Positions 27,875 to 36,800 of a stretch of DNA of 64,000 bases are shown piece after piece; positions within the stretch are counted from its first letter, which is position 1; each line of letters begins with the position of its first letter. The notes under the pieces were generated by a model. It saw nothing but the letters and a program-made list of their open reading frames with translations. It was not told where the DNA came from and ran no database searches. The translations under genes and the position numbers were made by a program. Source of the DNA: an uncultured Christensenella sp. GTDB lineage: Bacteria; Bacillota; Clostridia; Christensenellales; CAG-917. The stretch spans positions 206,023-270,022 of the forward strand of contig CAJTYG010000001.1 of NCBI GenBank assembly GCA_910584155.1. Reading direction: 5' to 3'.

Positions 27875-28858
27875 ATGAGCGTAAAAAGATTTTTTAAAAC
27901 GGCTATATTTTCCGTCCTTGCATTGGCGGCGGTTTTGGCCGTAAATTTCTTTTTGCCACGTCTTATGCCGGGGGATCCTCTCGGACATCTTATCGGCGCA
28001 GACGACGTCGGGGCGATAAGTCAGGAGCAGTATGACGAATACTACAAAATGTTAAATCTCGACAAGCCTATGGGCGAGCAGTTTGCGCAGTATTTAAAGG
28101 AAATATTCAGCGGCAAAATGGGCTATTCCATACACTACGGGCGTGACGTTGCAGATGTCATCGGCGAAAAGCTCCCACGCACCCTGCAGGTCGCTTTGCC
28201 CGCTTGGATCATAAGTGCGCTGCTCGCATTCTTTTGGGGCACGCTCGCAGGGTATAAAAAGCACAGAGCGTTTGACAGAATATCCACCGGCGCAATGGTC
28301 GCAGCGGATACGGTGCCCACGTTTCTTATGGCTATGCTTTTGCTGATAGTCTTTTCTTACGAGCTCGGTTGGTTTCCGTTTGGCGCACTCAATTCCGCCG
28401 CTGATTTGGACGGCGCTTCTATGTTTGCCGACAGACTTTATCATCTTGTGTTGCCTGTGCTCACGCTTGTCATTGCGTCCACGCCTAAAAAGTTTATACT
28501 TATGCGCAACGTCACGGCAAAGGCGGTGGGTGAAAAGTATATAATTTATGCAAAGGCAAGAGGGCTTTCGGACATGAGCGTGCTTTGCCGCCATATCTTC
28601 CCAAACGTCGGACAGCCGTTTATATCTATGCTCGGCACAAGCTTCGGCAAAATTTTGTCGGGCTCTATCGTAGTCGAAATGATATTTTCCATTGACGGAA
28701 TGGGTATGCTTGTCAGCCGTGGCATAACGGATATGGACTTTCCCGTTTTGCAGGCGGCGCTTATGACCATCGCTTTTGCGGTGATAATTTCAAATTTGGC
28801 GGCGGACGCTATCTGCATATTGCTCGATCCAAAGCAGAGGCTTGAGGAGGGAGCATGA
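27875..28858 (+). CDS. Nickel/peptide ABC importer permease 1 (NikB/DppB type)
   Basis: A 327-residue inner-membrane permease with the DppB/NikB layout: an N-terminal helix (about 10-30), a short extracellular segment with PGDPLGHLIG, then about five helices. The EAA coupling loop is visible near 225-245 (YAKARGLSDMSVLCRHIFPN). A ribosome binding stretch GAAGAGG lies upstream. Its last four bases overlap the start of the second permease gene. Confidence 0.9.
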   Translation: MSVKRFFKTAIFSVLALAAVLAVNFFLPRLMPGDPLGHLIGADDVGAISQEQYDEYYKMLNLDKPMGEQFAQYLKEIFSGKMGYSIHYGRDVADVIGEKLPRTLQVALPAWIISALLAFFWGTLAGYKKHRAFDRISTGAMVAADTVPTFLMAMLLLIVFSYELGWFPFGALNSAADLDGASMFADRLYHLVLPVLTLVIASTPKKFILMRNVTAKAVGEKYIIYAKARGLSDMSVLCRHIFPNVGQPFISMLGTSFGKILSGSIVVEMIFSIDGMGMLVSRGITDMDFPVLQAALMTIAFAVIISNLAADAICILLDPKQRLEEGA

Positions 28859-29703
28859 AAAAGCGCACGGCAAAAAAGGCTTTTCAGATACTGTCTCTTT
28901 CGATAGGCGTTGCGATACTTCTCATCTTTTTGCTGTTTGCCATCGCACCAAAGGCGTTTGCTCCGTGTGATCCCAAGCATAGCTACGAGGCGTTTTTAGG
29001 CATATCGGTCGAGCATATCCTCGGCACAAACAATTTGGGTTACGATATATTTTCAGAACTCGTATACGCCACACGCAGCACGTTGCTTGCAGGTCTGCTT
29101 GCGGCGCTGATATCCCTTGTGACGGGCACGCTCATAGGGCTTTTGTCGGGCTATGCAAAGGGCGTGGTCGGCGAGGCTATGAACGGCGTCATCAACTTTT
29201 TTCTTTTGATACCCATGCTTCCGCTTGCGATAGTGATAGGCGCATATCTCGACGGCGGCTTTATGGATATAGTGCTCACCATCTCGCTCATCGGGTGGTG
29301 CTCGACCGCCCGTGCCGTGCGAGCAAAGACTATCAAGCTAAAGAGCGCCCCGTTTATAAAGATAATGAGAGGTTTGGGATATTCGAGGGCACGCATTTTG
29401 TTTTGTCACATTCTGCCAAACGTATTGGACGTAGCCGCAGCAAAGTTTATCACCACAGTCGCAAGCTGTATTCTTCTGGAAGCTACGCTCGGCTTTTTGG
29501 GCGTCGGCTCAAAGGTGGAGCTAAGCTGGGGCGTGATGATAAACTATGCCTACAGATTTGGCGGACTCGCACGTGGCGCATATAATTGGCTGCTTGCGCC
29601 GGGCGTTTGTATCACGCTGCTTGAGCTTGCGTTTTATTTTATCGGCAGCTTTGCGGAAGGCAGACTAAGCGTTGTAAAGGGCGGCAGAAGCGTGCTTGAA
29701 TAA
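28855..29703 (+). CDS. Nickel/peptide ABC importer permease 2 (NikC/DppC type)
   Basis: A 282-residue permease of the DppC/NikC type with an N-terminal helix (about 14-35), the LGTNNLGYDIFSELVYATR segment typical of the family, and an EAA loop near 168-188 (IMRGLGYSRARILFCHILPN). It overlaps the first permease by ATGA and ends just before the ribosome binding site of the LarE-fusion gene, so transporter and cofactor genes are probably one transcript. Confidence 0.9.
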   Translation: MKKRTAKKAFQILSLSIGVAILLIFLLFAIAPKAFAPCDPKHSYEAFLGISVEHILGTNNLGYDIFSELVYATRSTLLAGLLAALISLVTGTLIGLLSGYAKGVVGEAMNGVINFFLLIPMLPLAIVIGAYLDGGFMDIVLTISLIGWCSTARAVRAKTIKLKSAPFIKIMRGLGYSRARILFCHILPNVLDVAAAKFITTVASCILLEATLGFLGVGSKVELSWGVMINYAYRFGGLARGAYNWLLAPGVCITLLELAFYFIGSFAEGRLSVVKGGRSVLE

Positions 29704-29713
29704 GGAGAGATAT

Positions 29714-31273
29714 ATGTGTAAAAATCACGATCACGGCAAAAATCTCATAAGCGACTTGCACTCGCACTGCGGTGTGGAATTTACTTTTGGCAAAAAGTCT
29801 TATGCAGGAAGTGTAAACGACGACGTGGATACTGCGCAGTGCCGCAAACGATATGAAAGCACAGGCGACAGTCAGGCTCTGCTTGCGCTCGGCGATGCGC
29901 TTGCTCATCAGATGAGATACAACGAGGCTATCGTTTGCTACAAAGAGCTTTGCGAGCTTTGTCCCGACGACTATATTGCGCACCGAAAGCTCGCCGTCAG
30001 ATATCTGTCCGTGCTTGACCTCGACGGTGCCGAGCGAGAATTTGATTGGTGTGCGCAGCGCACGCAGGACAGGCTGGACGTGGATTATCTGCGTGCAATA
30101 ACCTCGTTTTGCAAGGGCGACTACTACGAGGCGATAAAAATTTTTGAGGGCTGCTATGCGCTTTGCAAGGACAACGGCGAGATGTATGTTGCGGTGCTCT
30201 ATTGGCACATACAGTGTCTTGTCAAATCGGGACGCAAGGCGGAAATAGCTTTAGAGCATTGCTTCAAAGGGCTTGAAGGCGGTCATCACGTGGGATATAT
30301 GCGCACGGTCGAGCTGTTTTTAAGTGGCGAAGATGGCAATATCACGCCCTGCTCGGACGAGCTCAACGAATGTATTTTCCGCTACGGGCAGTGCGCTTAT
30401 TACCAAAACAAGGGCAACTATGTAAAAGCGGCAAAGCTGCGTGACAGTGCGCTTGCGCTCGACACTTATTTTTCCTGCTTTGCGTATCTCGGCGCTTTTT
30501 GCGAAAGCCGAGCGGTCAATAATGCGCTTGCAAGCATAAAAGAATTTTTCGCCATGCACGGCAAAGTCGCTTTGGCGTATTCGGGCGGAGTGGACTCGGC
30601 GTTGCTTTTATATTTGGCGGCAGCCTGCGGCGCAGAGGTCAAGGCATATTGTGTGCGCTCGCAATTTCAGCCGTATTTCGAGACAGACGACGCAATTCGG
30701 CTTGCTTCCGATATAAGCTGCGAATGTAGACTTATCGACATTGACATCTTAAAAAATGCGAGCGTTACGGTCAACGCAAAGGACAGGTGCTATCATTGCA
30801 AAAAAAACATTTTGGACGAAATCGCAGCCTGCGCAAGGTCGGACGGCTTAGATACGGTAATTGACGGCACAAATGCCGACGACGATTTAAACGAGCGAGC
30901 GGGCGCAAGGGCGCTCAAGGAAGCGGGAGCGCTATCGCCGCTTAGGCTTTGCGGCTTTACGAAGCTGATGATAAGAGAGCTTTCGCAAAAATACGGACTG
31001 TTTACATTTGACAAGCCGTCCTATTCCTGCCTTGCGACACGGGTGGCGGCGGGAACTAAGCTAAGCACCGAGCTGCTTAAAAAGATAGAAAATGCCGAAG
31101 CGTATCTGTTTGATTTGGGCTACAAAAATTTTAGAGTGCGTGTGGACGGGCAAAGTGCTAAAATAGAAATTGACGGCAGACAAGAGGAAAAATTCAAAAC
31201 AGAACAAGACAAAATTTTCAAAAATCTTGCGCAGTATTTTGACTGCGTAAGCAAAAGCGAAATAACGAGGTAA
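29714..31273 (+). CDS. larE: LarE-type sulfur transferase fused to an N-terminal TPR-like domain
   Basis: A 519-residue protein started at 29714, where AAGGAGAG lies at 29702-29709; the in-frame ATG at 29696 lies inside the previous gene. Residues about 50-270 are helical TPR-like repeats (for example YNEAIVCYKELCELCPDD). Residues 280-519 are LarE: the PP-loop YSGGVDS near 290, RCYHCKKNIL (CxxC near 358), IDGTNADD, and FDKPSYSCLATR with a candidate sulfur-donor or cluster cysteine near 439. LarE supplies sulfur to the pyridinium precursor of the nickel-pincer cofactor. Free LarE is about 270 residues, so the fusion is unusual. The first 20 residues are rich in His and Cys (CKNHDHG, LHSHC) and might bind metal. 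Confidence 0.85.
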   Translation: MCKNHDHGKNLISDLHSHCGVEFTFGKKSYAGSVNDDVDTAQCRKRYESTGDSQALLALGDALAHQMRYNEAIVCYKELCELCPDDYIAHRKLAVRYLSVLDLDGAEREFDWCAQRTQDRLDVDYLRAITSFCKGDYYEAIKIFEGCYALCKDNGEMYVAVLYWHIQCLVKSGRKAEIALEHCFKGLEGGHHVGYMRTVELFLSGEDGNITPCSDELNECIFRYGQCAYYQNKGNYVKAAKLRDSALALDTYFSCFAYLGAFCESRAVNNALASIKEFFAMHGKVALAYSGGVDSALLLYLAAACGAEVKAYCVRSQFQPYFETDDAIRLASDISCECRLIDIDILKNASVTVNAKDRCYHCKKNILDEIAACARSDGLDTVIDGTNADDDLNERAGARALKEAGALSPLRLCGFTKLMIRELSQKYGLFTFDKPSYSCLATRVAAGTKLSTELLKKIENAEAYLFDLGYKNFRVRVDGQSAKIEIDGRQEEKFKTEQDKIFKNLAQYFDCVSKSEITR

Positions 31274-31276
31274 ATT

Positions 31277-32026
31277 ATGATAGACTTAAAAACACTTGAA
31301 GATTTTAAGGCAGGTAAAATCAGTGAGGAGCAGTTGCTTAATATGCTTAAGGCGGCGCCGTTTGAGGATCTCGGCTATGCAAATATCGATTATCACCGCA
31401 AGCTCAGACAGGGCGAGAATGAAATAATCTACGGACAGGGCAAAACCGCAGAGCAAATTGTAGGCATCGTAGACAATATGACTGCGCACGGGCTTGAAAA
31501 TATACTGATAACAAGGCTTAGCAAGCAAGTGTTTGACGAAATTGCGGGGCGCATAAACGCCGTATACTATGAAAGCGCAAGGATTGCGGTCGCAAACCCA
31601 AAGGAAACCAAAAAGGTCGGCAAGGTGGCGATAGTCAGCGGCGGCACGAGCGACCTGCCTGTCTGCGAGGAGGCGGCAGTCACGCTCGAAACCTTGGGCA
31701 ACGCCGTGACGAGAGTTTATGACGTCGGCGTGAGCGGACTGCACAGATTGCTCGCTCATCTTGACGAAATCACGGACGCAAACGTCGTCATTGCGGTCGC
31801 AGGAATGGAAGGCGCACTTGCAAGCGTGCTCGGCGGACTTGTGTCCTGTCCCGTTATAGGCGTGCCCACAAGCGTAGGGTACGGCGCAAATTTCGAGGGG
31901 CTTTCCGCTCTGCTTGCGATGCTCAATTCCTGTGCGTCGGGCGTGACGGTGGTCAACATAGACAACGGCTTCGGCGCAGGATATTTTGCGTCTATGATAA
32001 ACAAGGCTGTCTGCAAAAACAAATAG
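31277..32026 (+). CDS. larB: LarB, pyridinium-3,5-biscarboxylic acid mononucleotide synthase
   Basis: A 249-residue LarB. LarB carboxylates and hydrolyses nicotinic acid adenine dinucleotide to start nickel-pincer cofactor synthesis. The N-terminal LKAAPFEDLGYANIDYHR segment and the PurE-like core (VAIVSGGTSDLPVCEEAAVT near 118-136, VYDVGVSGLHRLL, VVIAVAGMEGALASVLGGL, CPVIGVPTSVGYG) are all present. It starts four bases after larE and is followed by larC. Confidence 0.95.
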   Translation: MIDLKTLEDFKAGKISEEQLLNMLKAAPFEDLGYANIDYHRKLRQGENEIIYGQGKTAEQIVGIVDNMTAHGLENILITRLSKQVFDEIAGRINAVYYESARIAVANPKETKKVGKVAIVSGGTSDLPVCEEAAVTLETLGNAVTRVYDVGVSGLHRLLAHLDEITDANVVIAVAGMEGALASVLGGLVSCPVIGVPTSVGYGANFEGLSALLAMLNSCASGVTVVNIDNGFGAGYFASMINKAVCKNK

Positions 32027-32036
32027 AGGTGCGCAT

Positions 32037-32801
32037 ATGAAAAAAAGCTTGCTTATAGATTGCTCGTTGGGCTTAGCCTCGGATATGCTCGTCGCCGCAT
32101 TGCTTGATATTACAGGCAAAAAAGATGAGATTTTGCACGAATTACAGCTTAAAATATGCAATAATATGACTTTAAATGCCGATTGCGCAAATAGCTACGA
32201 AAGACAAGGGCTTGTATTTAAGGCTATGAGCGATGATTTTATCTGCGGACATGGGCATATCGGACATTGCCACAGCAGCCTTTCGGACGTGCTGAATTTT
32301 ATAGACGGCACGCAGTTTTCAGCTTTCGTCAAGGACAGCGCAAAGGCGGTCTACGATGTTATCGCAGCGGCGGAGGCCAAAGTGCACGGGGCGACTAAAG
32401 ATACTGTGCACTTCCACGAGGTGGGACAAAAGCGTGCAATCGCTTGCATAGTTTGCGCCTGCGCTCTGTTTGAAAAGCTTGCCGCAGACGAGGTGGTTTT
32501 TTCGCATATAAATATGGGATACGGGACCGTGCAATGCGCCCACGGCGAGGTGCCCGTGCCTGCGCCTGCGACGGCAGTCATACTTGAGGGTATCCCTCAT
32601 TTTTACAGCGGGGATATTGCGCCTTGCGAGCTTTGTACTCCCAGCGGCGTTGCGCTTGCCAAGCATTTCGCCTCGTCGTTTATTGCACGGGAGGATATGC
32701 AAAAGCGGTTGAACGACGGCGATATCCTCGCCAGCGGCATAGGGCTTGGGCGCAGAGATATAGGCGTTGCAAACGGCATTATTTGTTATTTACTGCGCTG
32801 A
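32037..32801 (+). CDS. larC: LarC-like nickel insertion protein, short form lacking the LarC2 domain
   Basis: A 254-residue LarC homologue. LarC inserts nickel into the pincer cofactor in a CTP-dependent way. The family motifs HFHEVG (about 123), MGYGTVQCAHGEVPVPAPAT (about 160-180) and CTPSGVALA (about 200) are seen. Full LarC is about 400 residues; in Lactobacillus it is made from two reading frames. Here the protein stops at the LarC1 boundary and none of the three downstream frames continues with LarC2, because a terminator starts 80 bases later. The acidic residues after HEVG are also changed (QKRAIACI). It may be a minimal or altered-function LarC. Confidence 0.85.
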   Translation: MKKSLLIDCSLGLASDMLVAALLDITGKKDEILHELQLKICNNMTLNADCANSYERQGLVFKAMSDDFICGHGHIGHCHSSLSDVLNFIDGTQFSAFVKDSAKAVYDVIAAAEAKVHGATKDTVHFHEVGQKRAIACIVCACALFEKLAADEVVFSHINMGYGTVQCAHGEVPVPAPATAVILEGIPHFYSGDIAPCELCTPSGVALAKHFASSFIAREDMQKRLNDGDILASGIGLGRRDIGVANGIICYLLR

Positions 32802-32880
32802 CTTGTGAAAAATAATGCTTAAAAACAGCGCATTAGGTGAGTAGCCATAGGGAAAATCAAAACAACTTAAAGTGAGTCTA

Positions 32881-32916
32881 AAATACCGTGATGAATGCAT
32901 CATGGTATTTTTTTTA
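32881..32916 (+). terminator. Terminator of the nickel operon
   Basis: AAATACCGTGATG (32881-32893) pairs with CATCATGGTATTT (32898-32910, one G-U pair), followed by a run of T. It marks the boundary with the AT-rich accessory island. Confidence 0.9.
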
Positions 32917-33041
32917 GTACTATAAGCCAAATTGAAAATTCTTTAAAACACAGATGACTAAAACTTAACTGACTATTACAGTTTTTGCCTAATTAAATTT
33001 GTAAAATTTGTAAAATTATTTTATAGTTTTACAAAAATTAA

Positions 33042-33070
33042 TTGACAAACATTAAAGAAAGTCATAAGAT
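33042..33070 (+). promoter_or_regulatory. Near-consensus promoter predicting a leaderless XRE mRNA
   Basis: TTGACA at 33042-33047, a 17-base spacer, TAAGAT at 33065-33070 and six bases to the ATG at 33077. The predicted transcription start is the A of the ATG, and no ribosome binding site precedes it. Confidence 0.7.
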
Positions 33071-33076
33071 TTGATT

Positions 33077-33691
33077 ATGATAAAAGAATTATTAAAGAAT
33101 AATGGGATAACGCTTACGCAACTGGCGGGTGATTTAAAGGTTTCTCGTCCAACTTTGGATAGCTATATCAAATCTTACGAAGCAGGTGAGCCAATTCCTA
33201 ATGAGTTATATGCGGAGACGTTTGCTTTTTTGTTTGACGAGGCAACTGATATAGATGGAGAATTTGTATTACGCTATGAATATATAAAGACACATAGCGT
33301 TTTTAAAAGATCTATTTCGTTTGTTGAAGGAACAGATGGACTTGCGACAAATACTAAGGAAGATGCGCGCATTGAGGCGCAACATAACTATTATGCTGAT
33401 TATATGTCGTATAAAACAGGTGTTAAAAAAGTAGAGGGACTAAATGATGAAGAAAAGAAGTTTTTCACTACTATATTCAAGCTGGAAGATGATATTATAC
33501 GTGGCGATTTGACATATGACGAGCAATCATATTTGAATTTTAAGGACGCCTGTAACAGAGCTTATCAAGGAAGCCATCCAGATGAGTATGTTATGCGGAT
33601 GGTGCAGTGTAAACTGGATGAAATCATACGAGAGGACAGCAATCTTGACGTGCAGCAGCTATTAAAAAAACTTAAAGAGGCCTTATCATGA
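33077..33691 (+). CDS. XRE-family helix-turn-helix regulator
   Basis: A 204-residue protein with an N-terminal Cro/C1-type helix-turn-helix (about residues 8-32: ITLTQLAGDLKVSRPTLDSYI) and a C-terminal region of about 150 residues that I do not recognise. It is the first gene of the AT-rich island and shares an ATGA overlap with the 69-residue gene, so it probably controls the whole downstream operon, including itself. The promoter is close to consensus, and the -10 box is only six bases from the ATG. The in-frame TTG at 33071 lies too close to the -10 box to be used. Confidence 0.85.
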   Translation: MIKELLKNNGITLTQLAGDLKVSRPTLDSYIKSYEAGEPIPNELYAETFAFLFDEATDIDGEFVLRYEYIKTHSVFKRSISFVEGTDGLATNTKEDARIEAQHNYYADYMSYKTGVKKVEGLNDEEKKFFTTIFKLEDDIIRGDLTYDEQSYLNFKDACNRAYQGSHPDEYVMRMVQCKLDEIIREDSNLDVQQLLKKLKEALS

Positions 33692-33897
33692 GAATAAAAG
33701 CATATTCTGCATTTAATATGACGACAATAACCATTATAAATTTTGAAAATAGTGATAGAGTTGCTAAAGATACTGAGGGCAATGAGTATGTTGTGATGTT
33801 GATAAGCGAAGCAGAAGAATATCCAGTTGAATCAATCTATTTTCAAGAGGGAGAGAATAGAAAATATAAGTTTATTCGAAAAGATATGATTTTATAA
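33688..33897 (+). CDS. Small protein of unknown function (69 aa) in the island operon
   Basis: A 69-residue protein with no recognised family. It looks like a small beta-rich fold (TTITIINFENSDRVAKD, EYVVMLISEAEEYP, YFQEGENRKYKFI). It overlaps the XRE stop codon by four bases and ends one base before the ATG of the giant protein, so it is clearly a translated part of the operon. It might be a regulator-binding partner or adaptor; this is speculation. Confidence 0.65.
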   Translation: MRIKAYSAFNMTTITIINFENSDRVAKDTEGNEYVVMLISEAEEYPVESIYFQEGENRKYKFIRKDMIL

Positions 33898-33898
33898 T

Positions 33899-36800
33899 AT
33901 GATTAAACAGTTGGATTTCAAAATTAAATTGATAATTGTATTTGTTACTATGTTTTTAATAGCAGTAGTAATGTTTGCTTTTTGTGTACAAGATAATTAT
34001 GCGTTAATGGACAAATTTGTTGCTTTTGCCGATGATTTTGATGGCTATGAACCTATTTTAGATGCGGAGGATTTAAATAATATTCGCAATGATTTAACTG
34101 GGAAATACTATCTTGCAAATGATATTGATCTTGCAGATGTGAGTTGGACTCCTATTGGTACCGAAGAACGGCCATTTTTAGGCGAGTTGGAAGGAAACGG
34201 TCATATTATTTCTAATCTAAATAACATTTCGACATCAGATGCGATAGGGCTATTTGCATACAATGCCGGTGTAATTAAAAATATAAATGTTTCAGAAGTT
34301 TTTGAGCTCAATATAGAATATAAAGGTAGTAGTAATGTAGTGCCATACACAATAATTGCCGGAGTTGTAGCTTATAATCATGGTCAACTTTTCAACTGTG
34401 GGTCTATTTATGAGATTACTGCACGGACAAAAGGAACACTGGGGCCAAGGCTTATTATAGGAGGCTTGGTCTCGGAGAATGAAGGAAGTATTAAATATTG
34501 CTATGCTAATGGAACAATTAGTATTCAAAGAGAGGGATATAATCAAGAATATATTGTAGGAGGACTTGTAGGACGGAATAACGGAACAATTGAAAGTTCT
34601 ATTTCAGAATATAACGTTTATACGACTGGTGATGATCGTATCGAGAATAATGTAGAATCATATTTGGGCGGCTTATGCGGTTATAATTTTTCTGATATAA
34701 ATAGAAGCTATGCAAATGGCATAATAAAATGTAAAGATGGAACATCCGTTTATGGGGGTGGATTTAGTGCTATAAATGCTGGGACTATTTGCAATTCATT
34801 TGCAAATGGCGACACGGAAATAGGCGTTGGAAGCGGAAATCAATGGGTTAAGTTAGCGGCGCAAGCTTATGGTTTTTCATCAAATGCGGGTGAGATTGTA
34901 AGTTGCTATTCAAGTGGTGCTGTTAATGCATTCGGAGACGGAGCAAGTATAAAATTTGGTGGTTTTTCTGATGCAGATGTGACTAACTGTTTTTACATAG
35001 ATGAAAATGGAAATTATATTTTTAACGATATCGAAGTTAAAAATGATGAGTTTTTGAATATATTGAAAAATAGTTGGGATGAAAGGGTTTGGGATTTTTA
35101 TCATTTGAGCGGGCAGGGGGTGCCTGTTTTGCAAATTATTCCTATAAGCGGTGTACAAAATACTAATTATATTTCTGCCAGAACTATAATATTTGACGTC
35201 GGAATGGCTTGGTTGAACAAGCAGATTTTTTACACAAATCAAGAAGTTTCTAAAGTTGGAAATTATGCATTAACCCTTTGCTTTAATGGCTATTATCAGC
35301 AAATAGATTTTGTTATTGATCCTATAATATTAGGTGCCGATGAAGGAGGAGAGTATAGCTCAGATATTCGTATAAGCATTAACGATGGAGATGTCTTTCT
35401 CAATGGCTTACCTTATCAAAATGAAGAAGAGATTACATCTATTGGTTATTATACGTTGACGGTGCGCGGCGTAAATGATTATGAAAAAAGTATACAATTT
35501 ACTTTGACTCCTACAATTTCTAATCTTTCTGAAAACGGTGAGTATACAGGCAGTGTTCAACCGATTATAAATAAAGGAGAAGTGTTTTTAGACGGAAATT
35601 CATTTATAAGTGAGACTATAATTTCTCAGGTCGGCAATCACACAATAGAGATTGTGGGACTAAATGATTATTGTAAACGTATCAATTTTATTTTACATCC
35701 TGAGATTGATAGCATTACTGATGGAGCCGAATATATTGGAAGTATTACACCGCAATTTAGTGATGGAACAATATATTTAAACAATGAAATATTCTATAGC
35801 GGTGATACTATAGCGCAAGTTGGAAATCATATTATATCTATACACGGTGTAAATGGATATAGTAAAGAATTGAATTTTACTCTTATGCCTAAAATTCAAG
35901 ACATTGAAGATGGCGGTATATATCAAGGGCATATTGCTCCACATATTGAAGGCGGAAATATAAAACTTGATGGAGCAAATTATGATGGGTGTTCTAAAAT
36001 TGCAATTCCCGGCTTACATGTTATAGAGATATCAGGCAGAGGCGAATTTAAAATAAGTATTAGTTTTGAAGTACAACTTGTTTATTCAGGCATTGAAGAT
36101 GAAGGCGAATACATTTTGTTCTGTTCGCCCGATTTTAGCGGCGGAACTATCTTATTAGATGGCGTTTCCTATACTCCTAATACAAAAGTAGAAGAAGTCG
36201 GCTACCATACTTTTGTGATTTTAGGTTCTAATGAATTTGTAAAAGAAATTCGTTTTGTGGTTAATCCTAAAATTGAAGGGCTTGAAGATGGAGGGGAATA
36301 TGTTGGCAAGGTTGTTCCTGTGATCATAGGCGGAGTGCTTGACTTGGATGGAGCATTTTACGATGGCAGTTCTATAATTAATATGCCTGGAAATCATAAG
36401 ATAACAATTAAGGGAACCGGAGATTATTTCTTACAGATAAATTTTACGGTTACGCTAGTTGTTAATGGATTAAATGATGAACAGAAATTTGAATATGGTG
36501 ATATTGTCAAGCCTACTTTCAGTGGAGGAAAGATTACTCTGAATGGAGAGCCTTTTTCATGTGGTGCAGAAATAAAAAACGTGGGCAATTACACATTCAT
36601 TGTTTCAGGAGTGAATGAATTTAAAAGAATCATCAGCTTTACGATACTCCCCGTTATTGCAAATATTGTACACAATGGTAATTATGATGGAGAGGTGACC
36701 CCGAAAATATTAGGAGGGACGATTTCTCTTGATGGCAAACAGTATGATGGAATATCAACGATTACCATGCCTGGCAATCATCAAATTGATATAATCGGTG

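Noticed and set aside
32802..33040. Search for a LarC2 domain reached by frameshift after larC
   Set aside because: All three frames downstream are short and show no LarC2-like sequence before the terminator at 32881.
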